Part shown: in pieces, positions 40,381 to 49,080 of the stretch
Layout of the letters: each line of letters opens with the position of its first letter
Numbering within the stretch: position 1 is the first letter of the stretch
DNA from: Betaproteobacteria bacterium
GTDB lineage: Bacteria; Pseudomonadota; Gammaproteobacteria; Burkholderiales; Casimicrobiaceae
Reading direction: 5' to 3'
Assembly: GCA_029884335.1 (NCBI GenBank)
Contig: JAOUIA010000012.1
Coordinates: forward strand, 1-64,000
DNA length: 64,000 nt
The notes under the pieces: generated by a model
Seen by the model: the letters and a program-made list of their open reading frames with translations, nothing else
What the model was told of the DNA's origin: nothing
Databases searched by the model: none
Program-made: the position numbers and the translations under genes

Positions 40381-41273
40381 TCGTTGGCGACGCCGTGCGG
40401 CACGTGGCCCGCGGGCACGTGGCGCGAGGCGCTCTCGACGTGACGCGTCTGGTCGTCGAAGTAGAAGTCGGGCTCGAACTCGCGCAGGAACGGCCCCTTC
40501 TCGAGGCCGCCGAGGAACATCGCCTCGTCGATCGCGATGTTCCAGTCCATCAGCGTGCGGATGGCGCGCTCGTGCGCCGGCGCGCTGCGCGCCGTCACCA
40601 GCGCGGTGCGCAGCTTCATGCGGCCCGCCTTCGAGTCGACCTGCAGGCGGTGCAGCGCCTCGAGCAGCGGCTTGAACGGTCCCGGCGGCAGCGGCCGCTC
40701 GGCGTGCCGCGCCTCGTGGCTCTGGAACGCGGTGAGCCCCTCCGACTGGTAGACGCGCTCGGCCTCGTCGGCGAACAGCACAGCGTCGCCGTCGAACGCA
40801 ATGCGCACTTCCTCCGTGTGCGAGTCCTCGGTCGGCGAGTGCGTGTAGACCAGCGCCGCGGGGAAGCCGGCCGCAAGCGCCGCGCGCACGTCCTCGGCGT
40901 TCGCCGACAGGAACAGGTTCGCCGCGAGCGGCGACAGGTAGCTGTACGGCGCGCGGCCGCGCGTGAAGACGCCGCGCTCGATCGGCAGGGAGGCGCCGCG
41001 CACCGAGCGGAACACGCGCAGTCCGGACACCGGGTCGTTGCGCGACAGGATGACCACCTCGACGCGCTTCGCCTGCGGCGTGTTGAACGCGAGAAGCTTG
41101 CGCACCAGGCGATAGGCGACCCCGGGCTTCGCCGGCTGCTCGATCCGCTCGAGCTGCAGGCCCATGTAGGCGCGGTCGTCCGCGGTCTCGAAGACCTGGT
41201 TCTCCTCCTCGAAGTCGAACAGCGCGCGCGAGCTGATCGCGACGACGAGCTGGTCGGCGAGCGAGGCGGGCAT
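40371..41273 (-). CDS. Cytosolic 5'-nucleotidase (PF06189-like)
   Basis: 300 residues. Characteristic pieces: 'LVVAISSRALFDFEEENQVFE' (first strand with the phosphatase-like Asp region), 'AYRLVRKLLAFNTPQAKRVEVVILSRNDPVSGLRVFRSV', 'RIAFDGDAVLFADEAERVYQSEGL', 'TALVTARSAPAHERAIRTLMDWNI' and 'ALFLGGLEKGPFL'-like 'EAMFLGGLEKGPFL'. This is the bacterial relative of vertebrate cN-I, hydrolysing nucleoside 5'-monophosphates. ATG at 41273. The C-terminal residues EEK and the stop are encoded in the repeat arm. Apparently a single gene. Confidence 0.88.
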   Translation of the reverse strand: MPASLADQLVVAISSRALFDFEEENQVFETADDRAYMGLQLERIEQPAKPGVAYRLVRKLLAFNTPQAKRVEVVILSRNDPVSGLRVFRSVRGASLPIERGVFTRGRAPYSYLSPLAANLFLSANAEDVRAALAAGFPAALVYTHSPTEDSHTEEVRIAFDGDAVLFADEAERVYQSEGLTAFQSHEARHAERPLPPGPFKPLLEALHRLQVDSKAGRMKLRTALVTARSAPAHERAIRTLMDWNIAIDEAMFLGGLEKGPFLREFEPDFYFDDQTRHVESASRHVPAGHVPHGVANEEK

Positions 41274-41381
41274 GCGACGAGTATACGCGCGCCACACTGG
41301 GCGATCGCCGCGCGCGGCCGGCGGGTTGGTATGATCGCCGGGACGCCGCGCGTCGCGGCGAGCGGATGACGGAGCCCCACG

Positions 41382-42386
41382 ATGGCCCCAGACGAAAGCG
41401 TGGCGCCCGCGCCGGCGGCGCAAACGCGCAGCGCGCCGTGGCTCGTGCGCGTACCGGCGGGGCTGTTCGCGATGCCGGTCGGCCTGTTCGGTCTCGCGGG
41501 CGCGTGGCGGCGCGCGGCGGCGTTCGGCTGGCCGGTCGCCGCCACGACGGGCGACGCGCTCGCGCTCGTCGCGTCGACGCTGCTCGCGCTGCTGCTCGCG
41601 GCCTACGCGGCCAAGGCGCTGCGCTACCCGCAGTCGATCGTCGGCGAGTTCCAGCACCCGGTCGCGGGCGCGCTGGTGGCGCTGGTGCCGCTCGCGCTGC
41701 TGCTGTTCGTCGTGAGCTACGGCGTCCCCCGCGATCCGGCGTGGATCGCGCTCGTGCTGGGCGCGCTCGCGCTGCAGGGCGTGGTCGCGATGCGCGTGGT
41801 CCGCACGCTCGCCACGGGAGAGCTGCCCGAGACCGCCGTGACCCCGGCGCTGTACCTGCCGCCCGTCGCCGGCGGATTCGTCGGCGCGATGGCGCTCGGC
41901 ACCCTCGCGTACCCGGGCTGGGCGGCGTTGCTGTTCGGCATGGGGCTCGCGAGCTGGGCCCTGCTCGAGGTCCGGGTGCTCAACCGCCTCTTCGAGGGGC
42001 CGATGCCGGAGGCGCTGCGCCCCACGATCGGCGTCGAGATCGCGCCGCCGTCGGTCGCAACGCTTGCCGCCGGCGTCATCTGGCCCACGCTGCCCGGCGA
42101 GGTGCTCATCGTCGGCCTCGGCGTCGCGGCGGGGCCGGTCGTCGCCGTGATGGCGCGCTACAGGTGGTGGAGCCGCGCGCCGTTCGGCGTCGGCTTCTGG
42201 TCGTTCTCGTTCCCCCTCGCCGCGCTGGCGGGCGCGGTGGTCGAGGTCGTGCGCCGCGGCGGCTGGCCGTCGCTCGTCGGCGGCATCGCGCTCGCCGTCG
42301 CGTCGCTCGTCATCGCCTACCTCGCCGTGCGCACGATCGCGCTGCTGGCGCGCGGACGCCTGCTGCCCGCGCCGGTCGCAGGCTGA
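41382..42386 (+). CDS. TehA/SLAC1-family anion channel-like protein
   Basis: 334 residues, about 10 membrane helices. N-terminal 'VRVPAGLFAMPVGLFGLAGAWRRAA' corresponds to the first helix of TehA/SLAC1 transporters, and 'TPALYLPPVAGGFVG', 'EIAPPSVATLAAG' and 'GFWSFSFPLAALAGAVV' are the internal landmarks. These proteins conduct small anions; tellurite resistance is one reported effect. Start ATG at 41382. It converges on the TPR membrane protein gene with only 3 bp between stop codons. Confidence 0.82.
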   Translation: MAPDESVAPAPAAQTRSAPWLVRVPAGLFAMPVGLFGLAGAWRRAAAFGWPVAATTGDALALVASTLLALLLAAYAAKALRYPQSIVGEFQHPVAGALVALVPLALLLFVVSYGVPRDPAWIALVLGALALQGVVAMRVVRTLATGELPETAVTPALYLPPVAGGFVGAMALGTLAYPGWAALLFGMGLASWALLEVRVLNRLFEGPMPEALRPTIGVEIAPPSVATLAAGVIWPTLPGEVLIVGLGVAAGPVVAVMARYRWWSRAPFGVGFWSFSFPLAALAGAVVEVVRRGGWPSLVGGIALAVASLVIAYLAVRTIALLARGRLLPAPVAG

Positions 42387-42389
42387 GCG

Positions 42390-43712
42390 TCAGCGGCCGC
42401 CTAGCGCGTCTAGGTTCGCCCGCGCGCGGAAGTTCGCCGGATCGAGTTCCAGCGCCCGCGCGTATGCCGCGCGCGCGCCGTCGCGGTCGCCTGCCTGCTG
42501 CAGCGCCCAGCCGAGGTTGTTCCACGGCCGCGACTTGTGCGGCGAGGCGCGCACCGTGGCTTCCCACAGGTCGCGCTCGCTTTGGTAGTCGGTGTTGCGC
42601 ACCAGCGTCGCCGTGACCAGCGCCACGCACAGCGCGCCCGCCGCGACGGCGCGCGCGCGCGCCGAGGCCAGGCGCGCAAGCGCGAAGCCGGCGATCAGCG
42701 CGGGGCCGGCGAGCGCCAGGTAGAGCTGGCGGTCGTTGGCGAGGTCGTAGCGCGCGATCGGGCCGTTCGTCGGCGCGAGGTGGACGAAGAACCACAGCAC
42801 GCCGAAGCCCAGCCACGGCAGCCTGCGCAGCGTGGCGAAGCCCAGCGCGATCGCGAGGGCGAGTCCGATTGCGGCGAGCCCCCAGCCGGCGTCGGGCGGC
42901 CACGCGGCGGCGACGTCGGGGTCGAAGTTGACGCGCAGCGTCAGCAACGGGTGGGTGACGAGGTAGGCGACGCCGTCGACCTGCGCGCGCAGGTTCTCCA
43001 GCGGCACGCGCGTCGCGAGGCTCTCGCGCAGCAGCCTTGCGTAGGTCGGCGACAGCGCGATCGCCGCCAGCGCCGCTGCCAGCACGGCAAGATGCGCCCC
43101 CGCGCGCCGCAGCGCGTCGCGCCACGACGCGCCGCGCGCCGCCTCCACCAGCAGCAGCGCGAACGGCAGCGCCACTGCCGTCTCGCGCGCGGCGATCGCG
43201 AGCGCGAACGCCACGAGCGAAGCGGCCAGCGTCCATCGGCCTCCGCCCTCGCGCCGGAGCTCCCATGCGAGCAGCGATGCCAGGCTGAAGAAGCCCGCGA
43301 GCGCGACCGAACGGCCCGAGACGTAGGTCACGGCCTCGGTCTGCGCCGGGTGCAGCGCGAAGACGAGCGCGGCGATCAGCGCGCCGATCCCCGCGCGTCG
43401 CGCGTCCAGCCCGAAGTCGCGCAGCCACCGCCGGGCGAGCGCGAGCAGGACGACCGCGCTCGCGGCGTGCAGCAGGACGCTGCCGAGCACGTAGCTCCAC
43501 GGCTGCGGCGACAGCGCGTGGCTCGCCACGTAGCTCAACTTGGTCGCTGCGCGTATCGCGGGCAGCGAAGCCGCCCACGCCGCCCACGACCGCGCGGCGG
43601 GATCGGCAAGCACCGCGTGCGCGTCGTCGTACTGGAACGTCGCCGCGAACGCCGTCACGTACGCCGCGACGACCGCGGCGAGCGCCAGCAGGGCGGCGCC
43701 GCGCTCACCCAC
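42390..43712 (-). CDS. Polytopic membrane protein with C-terminal TPR (GT-C glycosyltransferase-like)
   Basis: 440 residues. About 9-11 membrane helices, with the luminal-loop start 'FQYDDAHAVLADPA' that resembles the acidic loop of PMT/TMTC-like GT-C glycosyltransferases, 'FALHPAQTEAVTYVSGRSVALAGFF', and a C-terminal TPR unit ('SRPWNNLGWALQQAGDRDGARAAYARALELDPANFRARANL'). In this family the N-terminal acidic residues are catalytic, but no acceptor is known. GTG start at 43712, overlapping the carboxypeptidase stop by 8 bp. Last gene of a three-gene run starting with the DUF3617 gene. Confidence 0.75.
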   Translation of the reverse strand: MGERGAALLALAAVVAAYVTAFAATFQYDDAHAVLADPAARSWAAWAASLPAIRAATKLSYVASHALSPQPWSYVLGSVLLHAASAVVLLALARRWLRDFGLDARRAGIGALIAALVFALHPAQTEAVTYVSGRSVALAGFFSLASLLAWELRREGGGRWTLAASLVAFALAIAARETAVALPFALLLVEAARGASWRDALRRAGAHLAVLAAALAAIALSPTYARLLRESLATRVPLENLRAQVDGVAYLVTHPLLTLRVNFDPDVAAAWPPDAGWGLAAIGLALAIALGFATLRRLPWLGFGVLWFFVHLAPTNGPIARYDLANDRQLYLALAGPALIAGFALARLASARARAVAAGALCVALVTATLVRNTDYQSERDLWEATVRASPHKSRPWNNLGWALQQAGDRDGARAAYARALELDPANFRARANLDALGGR

Positions 43713-44538
43713 CCTTGGGTGCGCGCGGCGCCGCCGTGAGCCGCGGGTCGAACGCCTGCTCGATCATCGCGACGGCGTCCCACCAGCGGTCGGCGCCGCG
43801 CAGCAGCACGACGAGCACGTCGCGGCCGTCGCGCTTCGCGTAGGCGACGAGGCAGTGACCGGCGCGCGAGGTGTACCCGGTCTTGACGCCCGCGAGCCCC
43901 TGCACGACGCCGAACAGCAGGTTCGTGTTGGCGAGCGCGTAGCGGCGCCCGTCGGCACCGGTAATCTGCAGCTTCTCCAGCGCGACGAGCCGCGCAAGCC
44001 CGGGCACGGCGAGCACGCGGCGCGCGAGCGCAGCGAGGTCGCGCGCGCTCGCGTGGTGACCGGGCGCGTCGAACCCGCAGGCGTTGGCGTAGCGCGTGGC
44101 CGAAAGACCCCATGCGCGGGCGCGCTCGTTCATGCGCGCCACGAACTGCGCCTCGCTGCCGGCGACGTGCTCCGCGAGCGCGACGCACGCGTCGTTGCCG
44201 GAGCGCAGCAGCAGCCCGGCGAGCAGGTCGTCGACGGAGAGCCGCGCGCCCGCCGCGAGGCCCATGCGCGCGCCGGTCGCCCGCGCGGCCGTGCGGCTCA
44301 CGGTGACCACGCTCTCGCCGCGCGCGGACTCGGCGACCACGAGCGCGGTCATCAGCTTGGTCAGCGATGCCGAAGGCAGCGGCTTGTCGGGCTCGGCCGC
44401 CCACAGCGGCTGGCCGTCCGCGATCACGAGGTACGCGGCGGCGGCGCCGGGAAAGCGATCGGCGAGCGCGCCGTGCGCCGCGCACGCCCACGCGAGCGTC
44501 GCCGCCACAGCCGCCGCCGCGGCGAGCGCCCGGCGCAT
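43705..44538 (-). CDS. D-alanyl-D-alanine carboxypeptidase (S11 family)
   Basis: 277 residues with signal peptide (ending near AAHGALA). All penicillin-binding motifs are present: SxxK in SASLTKLMTA (about 57-60), SxN in RSGNDACVAL, and KTG in GVKTGYTSRAG. It trims the terminal D-Ala of peptidoglycan in the periplasm. It lacks the C-terminal membrane anchor of DacA/DacC, and at this length it consists of the catalytic domain only. Upstream neighbour DUF3617 gene ends 8 bp before its start. Confidence 0.9.
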   Translation of the reverse strand: MRRALAAAAAVAATLAWACAAHGALADRFPGAAAAYLVIADGQPLWAAEPDKPLPSASLTKLMTALVVAESARGESVVTVSRTAARATGARMGLAAGARLSVDDLLAGLLLRSGNDACVALAEHVAGSEAQFVARMNERARAWGLSATRYANACGFDAPGHHASARDLAALARRVLAVPGLARLVALEKLQITGADGRRYALANTNLLFGVVQGLAGVKTGYTSRAGHCLVAYAKRDGRDVLVVLLRGADRWWDAVAMIEQAFDPRLTAAPRAPKGG

Positions 44539-44546
44539 CGTGCCGA

Positions 44547-45575
44547 TCAGAAGGGCAGCAGCCTTCGTACCGCGTCCACGCCAGACTTCACCGGATCCGG
44601 CGCGGCCGGCTTGGGCGCCTCCGCCTGCGGCGGCGCCGCGGCAGGCGTCGCGTCGCCGCCGGTCCGCGTGCCGCGCGTCAGCGCAGCGTAACGCGCGCAG
44701 AGCGCGGCGTACTGCTCGTCGGGGCTCTTGTTCGGGCCGACGTTGCAGTACTGCGGCCCGTGCTTGCGCACTTCGTCGTCGCAGTTGCCGCTGCCGACGA
44801 AGTTCCAGTTGCGCTGGGCCGCGGCCGCCTGGCATGCCGTCATGCGCACCGCCGCGTAGTCGAGGTTGCAGGCCTGCATCGCGCGCTGCACGGTGTTGGG
44901 GTACTTGCGCCGGGCGGCGGTGAAGCCCGCCGGCTGCCGCATCCCGGCGGTCTCGGCCGCCACCTTGTCGCAGAACTGCTTCCTCTGCGCCGCACAGGGG
45001 CTGCCGCCCTCGAACAGCGAGGGCTCGAGCGTGTCCATGCCTTCGGCGCAGGTCTTGGCCACCATCGCCCGCGAGTCGGCCTCGGCTTTCGCGACCACCT
45101 GCTCGGAGAGGTCGGTGCAGGTCCCGATGCGCTTGCTGGAGAACGTCTGCACCATCGTCATCTCCTCGCCGCGCCGCGTCGAGCGCAACGTCATGCGCCC
45201 GCTGTTCGAGTTCGGCGTCGAGGTGATGTCGCCCGTGCCGGTCATCGGCGGGTCGCCCTTGCACACCATGGAAAACGTCGTGCGGTTGCCCGAGGTGCGC
45301 ACGTCCGTCGTCGTGCACTCATCGCTCTTCGGCACCTTGTCGGCGTCGCCGCGGCCCTTCCTGATGCACACCTGCTGCGTGTCGCCGCCCATCGTCATGC
45401 CCGCCATCTCCATCTTCATCGTGGTCTCCCACAGCTCGTCCGGCCCCGGGCCGGGCTTGAACATGGGAGGGCCTCCGCGCCCCGCGCCCATCATCGGGTT
45501 CTGCGCAAACGCGGGCGCGGCGAGCGCGGCGGCGAGTGCGAGGGCCCCGGCGAGGGGCAGGCGAGCGACGGGCAT
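44547..45575 (-). CDS. DUF3617-family secreted protein with Cys-rich C-terminal extension
   Basis: 342 residues with a signal peptide (cleaved near AFAQNP). The DUF3617 part is 'PDELWETTMKMEMAGMTMGGDTQQVCIRKG' onward with 'GTGDITSTPNSNSGRMTLRSTRRG'. DUF3617 proteins are usually about 150-200 residues; this one has an extra region of about 150 residues with further cysteines, 12 in the mature protein in total, so several disulfides are likely. Function unknown. The tail is Pro/Ala-rich (APPQAEAPKPAAPDP) and ends DAVRRLLPF. First gene of the run with the D,D-carboxypeptidase. Confidence 0.75.
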   Translation of the reverse strand: MPVARLPLAGALALAAALAAPAFAQNPMMGAGRGGPPMFKPGPGPDELWETTMKMEMAGMTMGGDTQQVCIRKGRGDADKVPKSDECTTTDVRTSGNRTTFSMVCKGDPPMTGTGDITSTPNSNSGRMTLRSTRRGEEMTMVQTFSSKRIGTCTDLSEQVVAKAEADSRAMVAKTCAEGMDTLEPSLFEGGSPCAAQRKQFCDKVAAETAGMRQPAGFTAARRKYPNTVQRAMQACNLDYAAVRMTACQAAAAQRNWNFVGSGNCDDEVRKHGPQYCNVGPNKSPDEQYAALCARYAALTRGTRTGGDATPAAAPPQAEAPKPAAPDPVKSGVDAVRRLLPF

Positions 45576-45658
45576 GGCAGGTTCCTTCGACGGATCCGGT
45601 CAGTGGCGATGCTACCGCAGGACGGCGAAAGCGTCGCGCGGGGCGACCTGCGGCAGGC

Positions 45659-47086
45659 TCATTCGCCGCGCACGACGCACGCCTCGGCATCGGCGCGCGA
45701 CGGCCACGCCGCGACTTCCGCAAGCGTGACGGGACGCAGCGGAAAGCGTATCGACGGCGGCGCGAGCGCCGCGCAGTCCGCGCCCAGCTCGTCGGCCAGC
45801 AACTCGGCCGCGGTCGCGAGGCACGAGCGGCCCTGGCAGGGCCCCATCCCGCACCGCGTGGCGGACTTGAGCGCGTGCAGCGTGACCGCGCCGTCGCGCA
45901 CGGCCTCGCGCGCCGCGTCGGCGGTCACCTCCTCGCAGCGGCACACGGGCACGGCACCGCGCGGGCGCAGGAACTCCGGCGAGGGACGGTACAGCGCGTC
46001 GAGGAAGCGGCGCCCGCGCAGCGCCGTCGCCAGCGCGCGCTGCGCCGGCGCGGCCAGCGCGTCGCGCCGCGCGGCGTCGATGCGGCCGAGCGCGTTCGCG
46101 ATCGCCAGCGCGGCGAGCCGCCCGCGCGCTTCCGCAGCCTGCGCGCCGGCGATGCCCGCGACGTCGCCGGCCACGTACACGCCCTCCTCGGTCGTGCCGC
46201 CCCACGCGTCCGCCACGGGCTGGAACGCCGACTGATCGGGATTCCACTCCAGGCCGCAGCCGAGCGCCGCCGGCAGGTGGACGTTAGGCACCACGCCGTG
46301 CGATATGACGACGAGGTCGGCCGGGACCTCGGTCCACTCGCCGTCGACGGCGAAGCGCACGGACTCGACGCGCCCGTCGCCGCGCGCCTGAAGCTCCGCG
46401 ACGTGCTCGACCACGTCCGTGCGGCGCCGCACCGCGCGGATCAGCTCCAGCCCACGCGCGAGGTAGGTCGAGAACATGAAGCCCGGCGCGTGGCGCATCG
46501 CCTCGGCGAGGCGGCCGCGCGGGATCGTCTCCAGCACGCGGTCGATGGCAACCCCGGCGCTGGCAAGCTGCCAGGCGACCTGCCACAACAGCGGTCCCGA
46601 GCCCGCGAGCACGACGCGCCCCGCCGGCACGAGCGCCGAGGACTTGAGCAGGCCCTGCACCGCGCCCGCCGTCATCACGCCCGGCAGCGTCCAGCCGGGG
46701 AACGGCAGCGGCCGCTCGATCGCGCCGGTCGCGACGAGCAGCGTGCGCGCCGCGAAAGTCCCGCCGATGCGCGTGCCGGGACGCCCCCCCGAGACGCCCA
46801 GATCGAACGCCTCCGCGCCGCGCGCAGCGGCCCAGACCGTCGTGGCCGGAAGGTACTCGGCGCCGCTGGCGCGAAACGGCCTCACGAGGTTCGCGCCGTG
46901 CCAGTAGTCGACGCCGAGCAGTTCGGGCCGGCGCACGGGCGTGGTCGTCACCGCGCGGTAGATCTGCCCGCCCGGCGAGGCCGACTCGTCGAACACGGTC
47001 GCCGAGAGCCCCAGCGACGTGGCCGTCGTCGCGGCGACCAGGCCCGCGGGCCCGGCGCCGATCACCGCGACGTCGCAGGTCTTCAC
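45659..47086 (-). CDS. FAD/NAD(P)-binding subunit of an HcnB-like amine/opine oxidase complex
   Basis: 475 residues. N-terminal FAD motif GAGPAGLVAATTA, 'FDESASPGGQIYRAV', a second dinucleotide site 'VVLAGSGPLLWQVAWQLASAG', 'EEGVYVAGDVAGIAGAQAAEARG', and a C-terminal BFD-like Cys motif 'VCRCEEVTADAAREAV' plus 'CGMGPCQGRSC'. This is the large NAD(P)-site flavoprotein of heterotrimeric oxidases such as HcnABC, opine oxidase and hydroxyproline dehydrogenase. GTG start overlaps the ferredoxin-like subunit stop (GTGA). Encoded in one operon with the other two subunits. Confidence 0.88.
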   Translation of the reverse strand: MKTCDVAVIGAGPAGLVAATTATSLGLSATVFDESASPGGQIYRAVTTTPVRRPELLGVDYWHGANLVRPFRASGAEYLPATTVWAAARGAEAFDLGVSGGRPGTRIGGTFAARTLLVATGAIERPLPFPGWTLPGVMTAGAVQGLLKSSALVPAGRVVLAGSGPLLWQVAWQLASAGVAIDRVLETIPRGRLAEAMRHAPGFMFSTYLARGLELIRAVRRRTDVVEHVAELQARGDGRVESVRFAVDGEWTEVPADLVVISHGVVPNVHLPAALGCGLEWNPDQSAFQPVADAWGGTTEEGVYVAGDVAGIAGAQAAEARGRLAALAIANALGRIDAARRDALAAPAQRALATALRGRRFLDALYRPSPEFLRPRGAVPVCRCEEVTADAAREAVRDGAVTLHALKSATRCGMGPCQGRSCLATAAELLADELGADCAALAPPSIRFPLRPVTLAEVAAWPSRADAEACVVRGE

Positions 47087-47388
47087 GCGGCACCCGTGCC
47101 GAGCGGCGGCGCGCCCTGTTGCGTGTCGATCCGCATCCCGGGCGCGACCTCGACCATGCACGCGCGCTGGTTCGGCACGCCATCGATGGTGATGAGGCAG
47201 TCGAAGCACACGCCCATCAGGCAGAACGGTCCGCGCGGGGCGCCCGAAACGGGCGTGGCACGCGAGGCGAGCCGACCGCTCGCGAGCAGCGCGGCAGCCA
47301 CGCTGTCGCCGGCGCGCGCCTCGAAGTCCGCGCCGTCGATCGCGACGACGACGGCTTCCGCGCCCGTCTCAGGCAGCCGCGCGAACAT
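47083..47388 (-). CDS. [2Fe-2S]-binding small subunit (HcnA-like)
   Basis: 101 residues, the typical size of the small iron-sulfur subunit in HcnABC/opine oxidase-type enzymes. The cluster cysteines are in FCLMGVCFDCLITIDG and then NQRAC, matching the Cx4-5CxxC...C plant ferredoxin pattern of this subunit. It would shuttle electrons between the two flavoproteins. The start overlaps the catalytic oxidase gene by 20 bp. Confidence 0.88.
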   Translation of the reverse strand: MFARLPETGAEAVVVAIDGADFEARAGDSVAAALLASGRLASRATPVSGAPRGPFCLMGVCFDCLITIDGVPNQRACMVEVAPGMRIDTQQGAPPLGTGAA

Positions 47389-48484
47389 GGTCGAAGCGCC
47401 CGCTTGCGAACGGGGCGAGCGCCGCCGGCAGGCTGCCGCCGAGGATCGCCGGGGCCAGCTCCAGCGCGTGCGCCGCGGCGAGCGTCACGCCGCTGTGGCA
47501 CGCCACGGCGAACGCCCCCGGGTACGCGGCCGACTGCGCGTAGACCGGGAAGCCGTCCGGCGTGAGCACGCGCGATGCCGCCCACGCCCGCACGACCTGC
47601 GCGGAGGCGAGCGCGGGAATCACGCGCAGCGCGCGCCGCGCGATCGCGCCCAGCACGGCGACGTCGAGCGCGGCGTCGGTCCGCGGCTCGTGGGAGTCGC
47701 CGAGCAGCACCGCGCCCTCGTCGGTCTGGCGAATGGTCTCCAGCGCGAACGGCAGGAAGCGGCGCATGCGCTCGAGCACCAGCACCTCACCGCTGTTCTC
47801 GACCAGCGGCACGCTGAGCCCCACCATCCCCGCGAGCCGCTGCGTGCCGCGCCCGGCGGCGACGACGACGCGCTCCGCCGCCACCTCGCCGCGGTCGGTG
47901 AGGAGGCGAAACCCGTCGGCGGAAGGAGCCATCGCCTCGACGCGGCAGTGCGTGCGCACCACGCCCGCGCGACGCAAACCCGTACGCAACGCGGCCAGCA
48001 GCCGCAGCGGGTTGCAGTGGCCGTCGAGCGCGCCGAAGCTGCCGCCGGCGACGTCCGGCCCCAGCGCGGGCAGCCGCGCGAGCGCCTCGTCGCGCGTGAG
48101 CATCCGCACGTCGCAGCGCTCCACGCCCGCCTGCGCGTGCAGGCGCTCCAGCCTGTCGGCGCGCGACTCCATCTCGCGCTGCGAGAGGCACGGGTGCAGT
48201 CCGCCGGTCTGCTCGAGCGCGACGTCCACGCCGGCGTGAGTGCGGAGCTCGTGGGCGAGCTGCGGCCACGCGCGCGCCGAGCCGATCGTCCAGCCGACGT
48301 ACGCCGGCATGCCGAGCCCCTTGCCCTGCGCCCACACGAGGCCGAAGTTGCCCTGCGAGGCCGCGTGCGCATCGCTGGCGTCGAGCACCGCGAGCCGGGG
48401 CCCCAGTGCGCGCATGCCCCAGGCCAGCGCCGAGCCGACGAGCCCGCCGCCTACGATCGCGATGTCGATGCGCTGCGTCGTCAC
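47369..48484 (-). CDS. FAD-dependent catalytic oxidoreductase subunit (HcnC/DadA-like)
   Basis: 371 residues. FAD motif 'IAIVGGGLVGSALAWGM' at the N-terminus, 'SQGNFGLVWAQGKG', 'LEQTGGLHPCLSQREMES', 'ALDGHCNPLRLLAALRTG', and the C-terminal FAD loop 'GFPVYAQSAAYPGAFAVACHSGVTLAAAHALELA'. DAO-family subunit oxidising an amino acid, opine or amine, passing electrons to the other two subunits. Start is GTG at 48484 (GTGA overlap with the esterase gene). Substrate not evident. Confidence 0.88.
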   Translation of the reverse strand: MTTQRIDIAIVGGGLVGSALAWGMRALGPRLAVLDASDAHAASQGNFGLVWAQGKGLGMPAYVGWTIGSARAWPQLAHELRTHAGVDVALEQTGGLHPCLSQREMESRADRLERLHAQAGVERCDVRMLTRDEALARLPALGPDVAGGSFGALDGHCNPLRLLAALRTGLRRAGVVRTHCRVEAMAPSADGFRLLTDRGEVAAERVVVAAGRGTQRLAGMVGLSVPLVENSGEVLVLERMRRFLPFALETIRQTDEGAVLLGDSHEPRTDAALDVAVLGAIARRALRVIPALASAQVVRAWAASRVLTPDGFPVYAQSAAYPGAFAVACHSGVTLAAAHALELAPAILGGSLPAALAPFASGRFDHVRAAA

Positions 48485-49080
48485 GGGGTCGGCACGCGGG
48501 CGAAACGCAACAGCTCGGGAACGTGCGCGGCGAAGTTCGCGAATCCGTGGTCGCCGCCGCCCTCGACCAGCTGGAACGCGCCGCCGAAGTACGCCACCGC
48601 TTCGCGCCAGTCGAGCACCTCGTCGCCCGTCTGCACCATCAGGAAGTACCGTTCGGGCAGCGTGATTCGCGGCACGGCGAGCGCGCGCAGCTCGTCGAAG
48701 TGCGACGCGGTGACTTCGAACGCCTCGCCGGTATAGAGGTTCCTCTGCGTGCCGGCGTACTGCGAGAGGTCGTCGTAGGGACGGATCGCGGGGTTGATCA
48801 GCACCGCCCGCGCGCCGAAGCGCTCGGCGAGGTGCACGGCGTAGAAGCCGCCGAGCGAGCTGCCGACGAACGTGAGCCCGCGCGGCGCACCGGGAACCTC
48901 GTCGCGCACCAGCGCAGCGACGCGCTCGATCGCCTCGCGCGGCGAGAACTGCAACGCGGGGACCAGCAGGCGCGGGCGCAGCGCCGCCGGCAGCGCCTCG
49001 ACGCACCCGGCGAGCGCGCGCGCCTTGACGCTCGCCGGCGAGCTCGCGAAGCCGTGCAGGTAGACGATCGTCGGAGCCAC
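48481..49080 (-). CDS. YqiA/YcfP-family alpha/beta hydrolase (esterase)
   Basis: 199 residues, the normal size. N-terminal 'IVYLHGFASSPASVKA', nucleophile elbow GSSLGG, a conserved 'INPAIRPYDDL', and C-terminal 'LMVQTGDEVLDWREAVAYF' with the catalytic Asp, then 'GGGDHGFANF' with His. Small cytosolic esterase/thioesterase family. The GTG start at 49080 lies directly behind the tandem repeat array; the repeat's GAGGG is the only Shine-Dalgarno-like sequence. Coupled to the oxidase operon by a 4-bp overlap. Confidence 0.87.
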   Translation of the reverse strand: MAPTIVYLHGFASSPASVKARALAGCVEALPAALRPRLLVPALQFSPREAIERVAALVRDEVPGAPRGLTFVGSSLGGFYAVHLAERFGARAVLINPAIRPYDDLSQYAGTQRNLYTGEAFEVTASHFDELRALAVPRITLPERYFLMVQTGDEVLDWREAVAYFGGAFQLVEGGGDHGFANFAAHVPELLRFARVPTP

